Assembly (NCBI RefSeq): GCF_023074175.1
Contig: NZ_JADPKS010000176.1
Location: forward strand, 1 to 64,000
Source: Bradyrhizobium sp. 139
GTDB taxonomy: Bacteria; Pseudomonadota; Alphaproteobacteria; Rhizobiales; Xanthobacteraceae
Length of the DNA stretch: 64,000 bases
Reading direction: 5' to 3'
Shown here: piece by piece, positions 8,542-17,824 of the stretch
How positions within the stretch are numbered: the first letter of the stretch is position 1
How the letters are laid out: every line of letters starts with the position of its first letter
Program-made: the position numbers and the translations under genes
The notes under the pieces: model-generated
What the model saw: the letters and a program-made list of their open reading frames with translations, nothing else
Told to the model about the DNA's origin: nothing
Database searches by the model: none

Positions 8542-8569
8542 AGTGATCCGGCCCGGCCGGATCACTTTT
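8542..8569 (+). terminator. Hairpin with short T-run between adaptor and pump genes
   Basis: AGTGATCCGG (8542-8551) and CCGGATCACT (8557-8566) form a perfect 10-bp stem with a CCCGG loop, followed by TTTTCTT. It lies in the 70-base gap between the adaptor and pump genes of one operon. It looks like a weak intrinsic terminator or processing barrier that could lower pump relative to adaptor expression. Confidence 0.65.
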
Positions 8570-8598
8570 CTTGAGACAAAGAAATCGAGATCGCCGCG

Positions 8599-11500
8599 AT
8601 GGCCTTTACCGATATTTTCATCAAGCGCCCGGTCCTGTCGGTCGTCGTCAGTCTGCTGATTCTGCTGATCGGCCTGCGCGCGGCGATGGTTCTGCCGATC
8701 CGGCAGTATCCGAAGCTGTCGAACACGGTCATCAACATCACGACCGTCTATCCCGGCGCCTCCGCCGACCTGATCCAGGGCTTCATCACCACGCCGATCG
8801 AACAGGCGGTCGCCTCCGCCGAGGGTGTCGACTACATCACCTCGTCCTCGGTGCTCGGCACCTCGACGATCCAGGTCTACATCAAGCTGAACTTCGATCC
8901 GAACCAGGCGCTGACCGAAGTGCTGGCCAAGACGAACTCGGTCAAATACCTGATCCCGAAGGAATCCAACGACCCGATCGTTACCAAAACCACGGGCCAG
9001 ACCACGGCCGTGATGTATCTCGGCTTCTCGTCCGAGGAGCTCTCGGGCTCGGCGATCTCCGACTATCTGACGCGCGTGGTTCAGCCGGTGCTGTCGACTG
9101 TTGACGGCGTGGCCTCGGCCGATATTTTGGGCGGCCAGACCTTTGCCATGCGGTTATGGCTCGATCCCATGAAGATGGCTGGCCGCAACGTGTCGCCGGC
9201 CGACGTCGCCGCCGCGATCGCCGCCAACAACTTCCAGTCGGCGGCGGGTCAGACCAAGGGTTATCTCATCGTCTCGAACGTGTCGACGAATACGGGCCTG
9301 ACCGACGTCAACCAGTTCAAGAAGATGATCGTCAAGGCTAAGGACGGCGGCTTCGTGCGGATGGAGGACATCGCCACCGTCGAGCTTGCGGCTCAAAGCA
9401 CGGACGCGAGCGTCGCCTTCAACGGCGAGCACGCGATCTTCATCGGCGTGCAGGCAACCCCGCAGGGCAACCCGCTCACGTTGGTCAAAGGCGTGCGCGC
9501 GCTGTTCCCCGAGCTCGAACGCAATCTGCCGCCGTCGATGAAGATGAAGGTCGCCTACGACTCGACCAAGTTCATCCAGTCCTCGATCGACGAGGTCGAG
9601 AAGACGCTGGGCGAAGCCGTGATCATCGTGATCGTGGTCATCTTCCTGTTCCTGGCTTCGTTCCGCTCGGTCATCATTCCTGTCGTCACGATTCCCTTGT
9701 CGATGATCGGCGTCTGCACCTTGATGCTGGCCCTGGGCTTCAGCTTCAACCTCTTGACCCTGCTCGCGATGGTGCTTGCGATCGGCCTCGTGGTCGACGA
9801 CGCCATCGTTGTGGTGGAGAACATCCATCGCCATCTGGAGGAGGGGAAGACACCTGTACAAGCGGCGCTACAGGGCGCGCGCGAGATCGTCGGTCCCGTC
9901 GTGTCGATGACGATCACGCTCGCCGCGGTGTACGCGCCGATCGGCTTCCTCGGCGGTCTCACCGGCTCGCTGTTCCGTGAGTTCGCCTTCACGCTTGCGG
10001 GTTCGGTGATCGTGTCCGGCGTCATCGCGCTGACGCTGTCGCCGATGATGTGCTCGGTGCTGCTGAAGAACACCGAAGAGGGCCGGTTCGCAAAACTGGT
10101 CAACAAGGTGTTTGGCGCGCTCACGCGCTGGTATGGCCGCAGGCTCGACCGCTCGCTCGACTACAAGGCCATCACCGGCCTGTTCGCGGTGACGATCCTC
10201 GGGCTCGTCGGCTTCCTCTACATGCATACGTCCAAGGAGCTGGCGCCTGAGGAAGATCAGGGCATCGTGTTCGCGGTGACCAAAGCGCCGAAATACGCCA
10301 ATATCGACTATGTCGATTTCTACGGCGAGAAGCTCGACGAGAAATTCCAGAAGTTCCCTGAGACCGATCTGCGCTTCGTGCTGAACGGCATCAACGGCCC
10401 GCAGGGCGGCATCGCCGGCATGCTGCTCAAGTCCTGGGAAGAGCGCAAGCGCTCGTCGATCCAGCTGAAGCCGCTGGTGCAGGCCGAGCTGTCCAAGATC
10501 GAGGGTGTGCAGGCCTTCGCCTTCAACCTGCCGCCGCTGCCGGGTGGACCGGGCGGCCTGCCGGTGCAGATGGTGATCAACTCCACCGCAGGATTCCAGA
10601 CGGTCTATGAGCAGATGGAGAAGCTGAAGGACGCTGCCCGCAAGAGCGGCATGTTCATCGTCTCCGACAGCGACCTCGCCTACAACCAGCCCAACGTGAA
10701 GGTGACGATCAACCGCACCAAGGCGCAGGATCTCGGCGTCAACATGCAGAACCTCGGCAGCACGCTCGCGGTTCTACTCGGCGGCAACTACGTCAACCGC
10801 TTCAATCTGGAGGGCCGTTCCTATCAAGTGATTCCGCAGGTGCCGCGCGGCCAGCGGCTCTCGCCGGAATCGCTGGGCGGTTACTATGTGACCACCAACA
10901 CCGGCCAGCAGCTTCCGCTCTCCACGGTGGTGTCGATCGAGACCAAGACCGAACCGAATTCACTGACCCACTACAATCAGCTGAACTCGGCGACCTTCTC
11001 CGCCGTGCCGATGCCTGGCGTGACCGTCGGTGCGGCGGTCGACTTCCTCGAAGGCGAAGCCAAGAAGCTGCCTGCGGGTTTCAGCCACGACTATCTCGCT
11101 GACAGCCGGCAGTACGTGCAAGAAGGCAATCAGCTCGCGGTCACCTTCGGTTTCGCGTTGATCATCATCTTCCTGGTGCTGGCGGCGCAGTTCGAGAGTC
11201 TTCGCGATCCTCTGGTGATCATGATCTCGGTGCCGATGGCGATCGTCGGCGCGCTGATCCCGCTGTTCTTCGGCATGGCGACCATGAACATCTACACCCA
11301 GGTCGGTTTGCTCACCTTGGTCGGCCTCATCACCAAGCACGGCATCCTGATGGTGGAGTTCGCTAACGAGCTCCAGATTAACGAGCGGCTCGACCGCCGC
11401 TCGGCGATCGAAATGTCGGCCCGCATCCGTCTGCGGCCGATCCTGATGACCACGGCCGCGATGGTCACCGGCCTGATACCGCTCCTGACCGCGACCGGCG

Positions 11501-11694
11501 CCGGCGCGGCCAGCCGCTTCTCGATCGGCCTTGTGGTCGTCGCCGGCATGTCGATCGGCACGCTGTTCACGCTGTTCGTGCTGCCCGCGGTCTATGTCGT
11601 GCTGGCGACCGACCACCGCGCGGCGGCCGATTCCGAGCGGAACAAGGAAGTCAACGAACTCGACCTTGGCTCGAAGGCGCTGCGGCCGACCTGA
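8599..11694 (+). CDS. RND multidrug efflux pump permease (AcrB/MexB type, HAE1)
   Basis: A 1031-residue proton-driven efflux transporter of the inner membrane. The N terminus (FTDIFIKRPVLSVVVSLLILL) is the first of twelve membrane helices, with two large periplasmic loops. Proton-relay residues are present: the Asp pair in GLVVDDAIVVVEN (D400/D401) and the TM10 lysine in LITKHGILMVEFANE (K913). Length matches the family. It works with the adaptor 70 bases upstream. The final residues are polar and cytoplasmic. Substrate range is not predictable; control is probably by the TetR at the head of the operon. Confidence 0.95.
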   Translation: MAFTDIFIKRPVLSVVVSLLILLIGLRAAMVLPIRQYPKLSNTVINITTVYPGASADLIQGFITTPIEQAVASAEGVDYITSSSVLGTSTIQVYIKLNFDPNQALTEVLAKTNSVKYLIPKESNDPIVTKTTGQTTAVMYLGFSSEELSGSAISDYLTRVVQPVLSTVDGVASADILGGQTFAMRLWLDPMKMAGRNVSPADVAAAIAANNFQSAAGQTKGYLIVSNVSTNTGLTDVNQFKKMIVKAKDGGFVRMEDIATVELAAQSTDASVAFNGEHAIFIGVQATPQGNPLTLVKGVRALFPELERNLPPSMKMKVAYDSTKFIQSSIDEVEKTLGEAVIIVIVVIFLFLASFRSVIIPVVTIPLSMIGVCTLMLALGFSFNLLTLLAMVLAIGLVVDDAIVVVENIHRHLEEGKTPVQAALQGAREIVGPVVSMTITLAAVYAPIGFLGGLTGSLFREFAFTLAGSVIVSGVIALTLSPMMCSVLLKNTEEGRFAKLVNKVFGALTRWYGRRLDRSLDYKAITGLFAVTILGLVGFLYMHTSKELAPEEDQGIVFAVTKAPKYANIDYVDFYGEKLDEKFQKFPETDLRFVLNGINGPQGGIAGMLLKSWEERKRSSIQLKPLVQAELSKIEGVQAFAFNLPPLPGGPGGLPVQMVINSTAGFQTVYEQMEKLKDAARKSGMFIVSDSDLAYNQPNVKVTINRTKAQDLGVNMQNLGSTLAVLLGGNYVNRFNLEGRSYQVIPQVPRGQRLSPESLGGYYVTTNTGQQLPLSTVVSIETKTEPNSLTHYNQLNSATFSAVPMPGVTVGAAVDFLEGEAKKLPAGFSHDYLADSRQYVQEGNQLAVTFGFALIIIFLVLAAQFESLRDPLVIMISVPMAIVGALIPLFFGMATMNIYTQVGLLTLVGLITKHGILMVEFANELQINERLDRRSAIEMSARIRLRPILMTTAAMVTGLIPLLTATGAGAASRFSIGLVVVAGMSIGTLFTLFVLPAVYVVLATDHRAAADSERNKEVNELDLGSKALRPT

Positions 11695-11714
11695 GCCACA
11701 CGTAAGCGAATCGG

Positions 11715-11749
11715 AGGGCGGCAGCGGGCAATCCGTTGTCGCCCTTTTT
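11715..11749 (+). terminator. Intrinsic terminator after the RND operon
   Basis: AGGGCGGCAGCGG pairs with CCGTTGTCGCCCT over 13 positions (two G-U) around a GCAAT loop, followed by TTTTT. It is 20 bases after the pump stop, and so ends the efflux operon before the sensor-kinase gene. Confidence 0.85.
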
Positions 11750-11844
11750 GTCTGTCCGCAGCCTGCGGCTGCCGTTAGGCTTATGGCAAGCCCTTTCTGC
11801 GTTGGCGAGAGACAAGTTCCGGCCTTCTTGCTAGATTCGCCGGG

Positions 11845-14427
11845 ATGAGCATCTCCCTCCACCCCGACACCCCGCAAGCCAGGACGCTGCCGAGCGCGGC
11901 CCCGGCGGGCGTTGTGCCCGGCGAGGCGGCGGGGCGCGGGATCAGGATCCGGCTGTTCACCAAATATGTCGCGCTGTTCGTGGCCGTCGTCGCCATCGCG
12001 CTGCTGGCCAACGGGCTGTTCGAGGTCTTCTTCTATTATCGCGAGCACAAGGCCTCGCTGATCCGGGTGCAGCATGAGCAGGCAGAGGCGGCCGCGGCCA
12101 AGATCGGCCAGTTCGTCAAAGAGATCGAGAGCCAGCTCGGCTGGACCACGCAATTGCCGTGGTCGGCAAGCTCGGTCGAGCAGCACCGGTTCGACGCGCT
12201 GCGGCTGCTGCGTCAGGTGCCCGGGATCACCGAGCTTGCCCAGGTGGATTCGACCGGCAAGGAGCGGTTGCGCGTCTCGCGGCTCGCCATGGATGCGATC
12301 GACAGCGGCATCGACCTGTCCGGCGATCCAAAATTCACCGAGGCTGTCGCGCACAAGGTCTATTACGGGCCGGTCTACTTTCGCCGGGAATCCGAACCCT
12401 ACATGACGCTGGCGCTCGCCGGCGCGCGCAAGGATGCCGGTGTCAGCATCGCGGAGGTCAATCTGAAGTTGATCTGGGACGTCGTCTCCCAGATCAAGGT
12501 CGGCGAGCACGGACACGCCTACGTGGTCGGCCCGGAGGGCCGCTTGATTGCGCATCCCGACATTAGCCTCGTCTTGCGCAACACCGACATGTCCAGGCTC
12601 GCGCAGGTGAGGGCCGCGCAGACGGGCGGCGGCACCATGCCGGACGCGCTGCAGGAGGCGACCAATATCCAGGGACAGAAGGTTCTGACGGCGTCCGCCC
12701 CTATCCCACCGCTCGGCTGGACCATGTTCGTGGAATTGCCGGTCGAGGAAGCCTACGCCTCGCTCTACGCGTCGCTGCAGCGGCTCGCGATCGTGCTGCT
12801 TGCCGCGTCGATCTTTGCGGTGCTTGCGGGGGTTTTTCTGGCGCGCCGCATGGTCGGTCCGATCCAGGCGTTGCGCAGCGGCGCCGAACGGATCGGTGGC
12901 GGCGACTTCTCCCAGCGCATCTCGATCAGGACTGGCGACGAGCTCGAAGGGCTCGCCGACCAGTTCAACGATATGGGCGCGCGCTTGCAGGAATCCTATG
13001 CTGACCTGGAGAACAAGGTCGAGCAGCGCACCGCGGAATTGAGCGAATCCCTTCAACAGCAGACCGCAACAGCAGAGGTGTTGAAAGTCATTAGCCGTTC
13101 GGCGTTTGACCTGCAAACCGTACTGGACACCCTCGTCGAATCGGCGGCTCGCTTATGCGACGCAGACGAGGGGACGATTTTTCGTCCGATGGACGACGGC
13201 TATCGCCTGGCGGCAAGCCATGGACTAGGCGACGTGCAGAAGAACCACCTCGCGACATTCACGACTGTGCCTGAGAGAGGAAGCGTGGTCGGACGTACCC
13301 TGCTGGAAGCCAAGACGATCCACGTCCCCGACGTGCAGGCGGATCCGGAATTTGCGTCCTCTGCGGCTCGAAGGCCTTCCAACGTGCGGACCATGCTTGG
13401 CGTGCCGCTATTGCGCGACGGTGTGCCGATTGGCGTATTCGTGTTGACGCGCCACATGGTGCGGCCGTTCAGCGCGTTGCAGATCGAGCTTGCGACGACA
13501 TTTGCCGACCAGGCCCTGATCGCGATCGAGAATGTCCGGCTGTTTGATGAAGTCCAGGAGCGCACCAGAGAGCTCTCGCAGTCGCTCGACGAATTGCGCA
13601 CCGCCCAGGGCCGCCTGATCCAGACCGAGAAGCTGGCGTCGCTCGGCCAGCTCACCGCCGGGATCGCGCACGAAATCAAGAACCCGCTCAACTTCGTCAA
13701 CAATTTCTCCTCGGTATCGACGGAACTGATCGACGAGTTGAACGGGCTCCTGCAATCGGCCGATCTTACCGGCAAAACGAGAGAAGAGGTCGGCGAATTG
13801 ACCGGCATGCTCAAGGGCAATCTCGAGAAGGTCGTGCAGCACGGCAAACGCGCCGATTCCATCGTCAAGAACATGCTGCTGCATTCCCGCGAAGGCTCCG
13901 GCGAGCACCGCGCTTCCGACATCAATGCGGTCGTCGAGGAGAGCCTCAACTTGGCTTATCACGGCGCGCGCGCCGAAAGGCCCGGCTTCAACGTCACGCT
14001 CGATCGCGATTTGGATCCGGCCGCCGGCATGCTCGACATCTATCCGCAGGAGATCGCGCGTGTCTTCCTGAACCTGATCTCGAACGGCTTCTACGCCGCG
14101 ACCAAGCGCAAGGAGAGCGCCGGGGAAGGTTTCGAGCCGATCTTGCGCGCAACGACCAGAGATCTCGGCAGCAGGGTCGAAATCCGGATCCGCGACAACG
14201 GCACCGGGATTCCGCCCGAGGTGAAGGAGAAGATGTTCAATCCTTTCTTCACGACCAAGCCGGCCGGCGAGGGCACCGGGCTCGGCCTGTCCATGAGCCA
14301 TGACATCGTCGTGAAACAGCATAGCGGCGCGATCGACGTGAACACCGAGCCCGGTGTATTCACGGAATTCATCATCACCCTGCCGCGCACGATGGCGGCA
14401 GGCGACACTACTGGAGACAAGACTTGA
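11845..14427 (+). CDS. Membrane sensor histidine kinase with Cache-like sensor, HAMP, GAF and kinase domains
   Basis: An 860-residue kinase. Order: a first membrane helix (about 37-58), a periplasmic Cache-type sensor (about 60-305), a second helix (about 311-332), HAMP and coiled coil (about 333-410), a cytosolic GAF domain (about 415-560), a dimerisation domain with the phospho-acceptor in GIAHEIKNPLNF (H609), and an ATPase domain with NLISNGFYAA, DNGTGIP and GTGLGLSMS. It senses a periplasmic and possibly a cytosolic ligand, neither known. Its TGA overlaps the TTG start of the receiver protein downstream, so the partners are co-translated. An upstream terminator separates it from the efflux operon. 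Confidence 0.93.
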   Translation: MSISLHPDTPQARTLPSAAPAGVVPGEAAGRGIRIRLFTKYVALFVAVVAIALLANGLFEVFFYYREHKASLIRVQHEQAEAAAAKIGQFVKEIESQLGWTTQLPWSASSVEQHRFDALRLLRQVPGITELAQVDSTGKERLRVSRLAMDAIDSGIDLSGDPKFTEAVAHKVYYGPVYFRRESEPYMTLALAGARKDAGVSIAEVNLKLIWDVVSQIKVGEHGHAYVVGPEGRLIAHPDISLVLRNTDMSRLAQVRAAQTGGGTMPDALQEATNIQGQKVLTASAPIPPLGWTMFVELPVEEAYASLYASLQRLAIVLLAASIFAVLAGVFLARRMVGPIQALRSGAERIGGGDFSQRISIRTGDELEGLADQFNDMGARLQESYADLENKVEQRTAELSESLQQQTATAEVLKVISRSAFDLQTVLDTLVESAARLCDADEGTIFRPMDDGYRLAASHGLGDVQKNHLATFTTVPERGSVVGRTLLEAKTIHVPDVQADPEFASSAARRPSNVRTMLGVPLLRDGVPIGVFVLTRHMVRPFSALQIELATTFADQALIAIENVRLFDEVQERTRELSQSLDELRTAQGRLIQTEKLASLGQLTAGIAHEIKNPLNFVNNFSSVSTELIDELNGLLQSADLTGKTREEVGELTGMLKGNLEKVVQHGKRADSIVKNMLLHSREGSGEHRASDINAVVEESLNLAYHGARAERPGFNVTLDRDLDPAAGMLDIYPQEIARVFLNLISNGFYAATKRKESAGEGFEPILRATTRDLGSRVEIRIRDNGTGIPPEVKEKMFNPFFTTKPAGEGTGLGLSMSHDIVVKQHSGAIDVNTEPGVFTEFIITLPRTMAAGDTTGDKT

Positions 14428-14813
14428 ACGTTTACATCCTGGTCGTCGATGACGAGCCCGACGTCGAGGCGCTTTTCCGGCAGCAGTTCCGGCGGGAGCT
14501 GCGCGCGGGACGCTTCCAGATGGAATTTGCGTCCTCTGCGCCTGATGCGCTCAAGCGCGCTGCCGAGGTTCGCGACCCCTCGCTGATCCTGATCCTGTCA
14601 GATATCAACATGCCCGGCATGAGCGGGCTCGACATGCTGCCGAAGGTGCGCGCCGCGCATCCGGACGTTCCCGTCATTATGATCACGGCCTATGGCGACG
14701 CCGAGACGCGCCGGAAGGCGATCGAGCGCGGCGCCGTCGGGCTCCTCACCAAGCCGATCGATTTTGCACTGCTGCGGCAGGAGATCGACGCCAGGCTCGA
14801 GCAAGCCGCATGA
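14424..14813 (+). CDS. Single-domain response regulator (CheY-like receiver)
   Basis: A 129-residue receiver with the acidic pair in VVDDEPD, the phospho-accepting aspartate in LSDINMPG (D60), T in MITAYGD and K in LTKPID. There is no output domain. The best start is TTG at 14424, seven bases after GGAG and overlapping the kinase stop (TTGA). It overlaps the next gene by four bases (ATGA). It probably takes phosphate from the kinase upstream, acting as a shuttle or phosphate sink beside the receiver-cyclase. Confidence 0.9.
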   Translation: MNVYILVVDDEPDVEALFRQQFRRELRAGRFQMEFASSAPDALKRAAEVRDPSLILILSDINMPGMSGLDMLPKVRAAHPDVPVIMITAYGDAETRRKAIERGAVGLLTKPIDFALLRQEIDARLEQAA

Positions 14814-16060
14814 CCTCGACCATCCTCTTCGTTGATGACGAGCCGGACCTCGAGGCGCTGATCCTGCAAAAGTTCCGCAGGCAGATCCGCGACGGGCTCG
14901 TCGCTATCATGTTCGCGCGCGACGGCGTCGAGGCGCTCGAGTCCCTCGAGCAGAACCCGCATGTCGACATGGTGGTCTCCGACATCAACATGCCGCGCAT
15001 GGATGGGCTGTCGCTGCTGGCGAAGCTCCAGGAGGCGGAGGAGAAGAAGTCGACCATCATCGTCTCGGCCTATGGCGACATGAGCAACATCCGCACTGCC
15101 ATGAATCGCGGTGCGTTCGACTTCCTCACCAAGCCCATTGATTTCGCCGATCTGGAAGCCACGATCCAGAAGACCATTCGCCATATCGACATGCTGCGCG
15201 AGGTGCGGCGGCGGCAGATGGAAGCCGAACGCGCCCACGCTTCGCTGTCGCGTTTCTTCTCGCCGGAGATCGCCAGGCGTCTGGCGGCGAATGTCGAGGG
15301 GGACGACATGGAGGTGCAATGGCGCGATGTCGCCACCATCTTCACTGATATCACCGGCTTCACGTCGCTGGTCGAGAGCGCAGCGCCCGAGACGCTGGGC
15401 GAACTCCTCAACGAATATGTGGGCGGCATGACCGAGATCGTTTTTGCGCATGAGGGGACGGTCGCCAAGATCATCGGCGATGCGATCCAGGTGCTCTTCA
15501 ACGCACCCGGCGACCAGCCGGACTATGCGACACGCGCGGTGGCCTGCGCGCACGATCTCGACGCCTGGGCGCAGGATTTTTGCGCGCGGTGGAAGGCGAG
15601 GGGCGTCAGTTTCGGGGCCACCCGCATCGGGGTCCATGCCGGGCCAGCGTTGGTCGGCAATTTCGGAGGCAACCGCTTCTTCGACTACACCGCCTACGGC
15701 GACACCATCAACATCGCGGCGCGGCTGGAGGCCGCCAACAAACATCTGGGAACACGCATTTGCGTCAGTGCCAGCGTCGCCAAGGCGGCGGAGCATTTTC
15801 AAGGCCGTCCCGTGGGTGATCTGATGCTGCGCGGACGCAGCGAACCGCTGCGTGCGTTCGAACCGTTGCCGCTGGAAAAATTCGAAGCGCCAACGACGGC
15901 GCAATATTCCGAGGCGTTTGCCAAGATGGCGGCCGGCGACGTCGCCGCCATGCCGGCGTTTGCCGCGCTGGTCGGGATGCACGCCGACGATTCCTTGGCC
16001 GGCTTTCACCTGAAGCGCCTCCTCAACGGCGCCAAGGGCATTCGCATGCAACTGGAATAG
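14810..16060 (+). CDS. Response regulator-adenylate/guanylate cyclase fusion (class III)
   Basis: A 416-residue protein with an N-terminal receiver (VDDEPD, phospho-site in SDINMPRMDG at D58, K in LTKPID), a helical linker with coiled coil (about 120-160) and a class III nucleotide cyclase domain (about 165-350). Cyclase signatures include IFTDITGFTSL and GDAIQVLF with metal-binding aspartates, and YTAYGDTINIAARLEA with the transition-state Asn and Arg. It probably makes cAMP when phosphorylated by the kinase two genes upstream. ATP versus GTP preference is not certain. The gene overlaps the receiver gene by ATGA. Cytoplasmic. Confidence 0.92.
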   Translation: MTSTILFVDDEPDLEALILQKFRRQIRDGLVAIMFARDGVEALESLEQNPHVDMVVSDINMPRMDGLSLLAKLQEAEEKKSTIIVSAYGDMSNIRTAMNRGAFDFLTKPIDFADLEATIQKTIRHIDMLREVRRRQMEAERAHASLSRFFSPEIARRLAANVEGDDMEVQWRDVATIFTDITGFTSLVESAAPETLGELLNEYVGGMTEIVFAHEGTVAKIIGDAIQVLFNAPGDQPDYATRAVACAHDLDAWAQDFCARWKARGVSFGATRIGVHAGPALVGNFGGNRFFDYTAYGDTINIAARLEAANKHLGTRICVSASVAKAAEHFQGRPVGDLMLRGRSEPLRAFEPLPLEKFEAPTTAQYSEAFAKMAAGDVAAMPAFAALVGMHADDSLAGFHLKRLLNGAKGIRMQLE

Positions 16061-16069
16061 GAGTCCGAC

Positions 16070-16816
16070 ATGACGCGCGAATTCTCTGCTGGCAATTACC
16101 GTTTCATTCCCTCTGTGTTCCAGTATTCGGCCGGTGCGGCGGCGGATGACGGTTATGAGATCGAGCGCGTCCGTTTCGGTCGCTTGGTGCCGCTTGCGGA
16201 AGGGTTTGCGTTGGCGGCGAAGTTCATCCAGGAGGCGGGGCGGCCGCTGACCGCGTTCTGTGCCTGCGAGCTGCGCTCACCAGCGGCGTTCAGCGAAGAC
16301 GGCTTTCGCGCGTTCAACCTGCATTATGTGAAGACGCTGTCCGAATGGGGCATCTTCGATGGCACCGCCAATCCGGTGGCGCGCAGCAATGTCTGTCCCG
16401 AGATCGATCCGCCATCCGAGCCATCGTTCTATGCCTTCTCCTTCACGCGTCCGACAACGTCGCAGGCACCAAGCTTCGTGATTGCCGGTGGCGCCGAGGC
16501 GCGCGAGGGCAGCGGGACCTATGTCGAGCGCACGGTGCGTTACCGCGACCTCAGTCCGGAAGGGCTGCGCGAGAAGGTGCGCTTTACGACTACGTCGCAG
16601 ATGGAGAGCCGCATGACGGCCTTCGGCTTCGGCTGGAAGGACACGACTGGCGTGCAGGCTTATTCCGTGCATGATTTTCACCACGCGCTGGTCGACGAAC
16701 TGGTCCGTCGCGGCGCGCTGCGCTCAGGCCTGACTTGGCATTTTGCCCGCCCGCCTGTGGTCGATCTCGAATACGAGATGGATTGCCGCCGCGTGATGCG
16801 AGAGACCGTCATTTGA
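16070..16816 (+). CDS. Conserved protein, possible RidA/YjgF-like superfamily member
   Basis: A 248-residue protein that starts ten bases after the cyclase stop with GGAGTCC upstream. The part around residues 60-125 (SPAAFSEDGFRAFNLHYVKTL to RSNVCPEIDPPSEPSFYAFS) resembles YjgF/RidA-like proteins in its topology-like motif order, but I am not sure of this. The C-terminal half has no motif I recognise. It has no signal peptide or membrane helix. The position suggests co-transcription with the kinase/cyclase genes, though the function need not be related. Confidence 0.5.
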   Translation: MTREFSAGNYRFIPSVFQYSAGAAADDGYEIERVRFGRLVPLAEGFALAAKFIQEAGRPLTAFCACELRSPAAFSEDGFRAFNLHYVKTLSEWGIFDGTANPVARSNVCPEIDPPSEPSFYAFSFTRPTTSQAPSFVIAGGAEAREGSGTYVERTVRYRDLSPEGLREKVRFTTTSQMESRMTAFGFGWKDTTGVQAYSVHDFHHALVDELVRRGALRSGLTWHFARPPVVDLEYEMDCRRVMRETVI

Positions 16817-16932
16817 GGTCCTCATCCTGAGGGGCCGCCAAGGGCGGGCGTCTCGAAGGATGGCCACGGGTGACAGTCCGGCCTTCATGGTTCGAGACGC
16901 GCGCGAAGAGCGCGCTCTCACCATGAGGAACA
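16817..16932. repeat. Bradyrhizobium-type intergenic palindromic repeat (CCTCATCCTGAGG class)
   Basis: The gap contains TCCTCATCCTGAGG at its left, GTCTCGAAGGATGG and CATGGTTCGAGACG inside, and CTCACCATGAGG at its right, so it can fold into a long branched hairpin. I recall this type as abundant between genes in Bradyrhizobium. It lies between convergent genes (16816 and 16934) and may also act as a bidirectional terminator. Confidence 0.75.
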
Positions 16933-16933
16933 G

Positions 16934-17821
16934 CTAACGCTGGCGCGGGTCGAGCGCGTCACGCAGGCCGTCGCCGAGCAGGTTCAGGGACAGCACCACG
17001 AGGAAGATCGCAAATCCCGGCCAGATCGCCATCCACGGCGCCTGGGTCAGGAAGCGTTGTGCCGCATTGAGCATGCTGCCCCATGACGGCGCCGGCGGCT
17101 GCTGGCCGAGGCCAAGGAAGGACAGCGCCGCTTCGGCGATGATGGCAGCTGCGATCGACAGTGTGGCCTGCACCAGCAGCGCGGGCAGGATGTTCGGCAG
17201 GATATGCGAGAACGCGATCCGCCACGGCGGATTGCCGAGCGCCCGCGCCGCTTCGACATAGTCTTCGGCCCTGACGCTCAGCACCTGCCCACGTGTTAGC
17301 CGAACGAAGATCGGCGTTGCCGAGATGCCGATCGCGATCATGGCGTTGCCGAGGCTGGGACCGAGGAACGCCGCCAGCGCGATCGCCAGGATCAAAAACG
17401 GACAGGCCAGCATGGCGTCGGTGATCCGGCTGATCAGCGCATCGACAAAGCCGCCGCGATAGCCGGCGAGCAGGCCGAGCGGCACGCCGACGCCGAGCGC
17501 GATCGCAACCGAGATGAGACCTGCGAGCAGCGAGGCTCGTGCACCGTAAACGACGCGGCTGAGGATGTCGCGGCCGAGCTCGTCGGTACCGAACCAGTGC
17601 GCCGCCGTGGGGGACTTGCGCACCAGGCTCCAGCTCGTCGCGATGGGATCGTAGGGCACGACGAGCGGAGCAAGGACTGCAAGAGCGATGAACATCGTGA
17701 TCACGACAAGCCCGAACACCGCGGCCTTGCGCTTGAACAGCCGCCGGCGCGCGCGTCGCGCCGGGCTGTCGAGCTCGTAGCCTTGCGTGGCGGGACTGGA
17801 TGGCAGCGCGGCCTCGGTCAT
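16934..17821 (-). CDS. Peptide ABC transporter permease (DppC/OppC type), importer 1
   Basis: A 295-residue inner-membrane permease with a charged cytoplasmic N terminus, a first helix (VFGLVVITMFIALAVLAPLVV) and five further helices. The C-terminal BPD_transp_1 coupling loop is EAARALGNPPWRIAFSHILPN, and the HWFGTDELGRDILSR segment is typical of OppC/DppC. It pairs with the permease gene three bases upstream and closes the long minus-strand peptide-transport cluster. It probably forms a heterodimeric channel with that protein, powered by the OppD/OppF-like ATPases. Confidence 0.92.
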   Translation of the reverse strand: MTEAALPSSPATQGYELDSPARRARRRLFKRKAAVFGLVVITMFIALAVLAPLVVPYDPIATSWSLVRKSPTAAHWFGTDELGRDILSRVVYGARASLLAGLISVAIALGVGVPLGLLAGYRGGFVDALISRITDAMLACPFLILAIALAAFLGPSLGNAMIAIGISATPIFVRLTRGQVLSVRAEDYVEAARALGNPPWRIAFSHILPNILPALLVQATLSIAAAIIAEAALSFLGLGQQPPAPSWGSMLNAAQRFLTQAPWMAIWPGFAIFLVVLSLNLLGDGLRDALDPRQR

Positions 17822-17824
17822 CGC

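Noticed and set aside
10960..13116. 718-residue open frame on the minus strand
   Set aside because: It runs antisense across the RND pump end and the kinase start, is rich in Arg/His/Asp typical of antisense GC-rich frames, and has no domain. The plus-strand genes have clear motifs and ribosome sites.
14690..16051. 453-residue open frame on the minus strand
   Set aside because: Antisense shadow of the receiver and receiver-cyclase genes.
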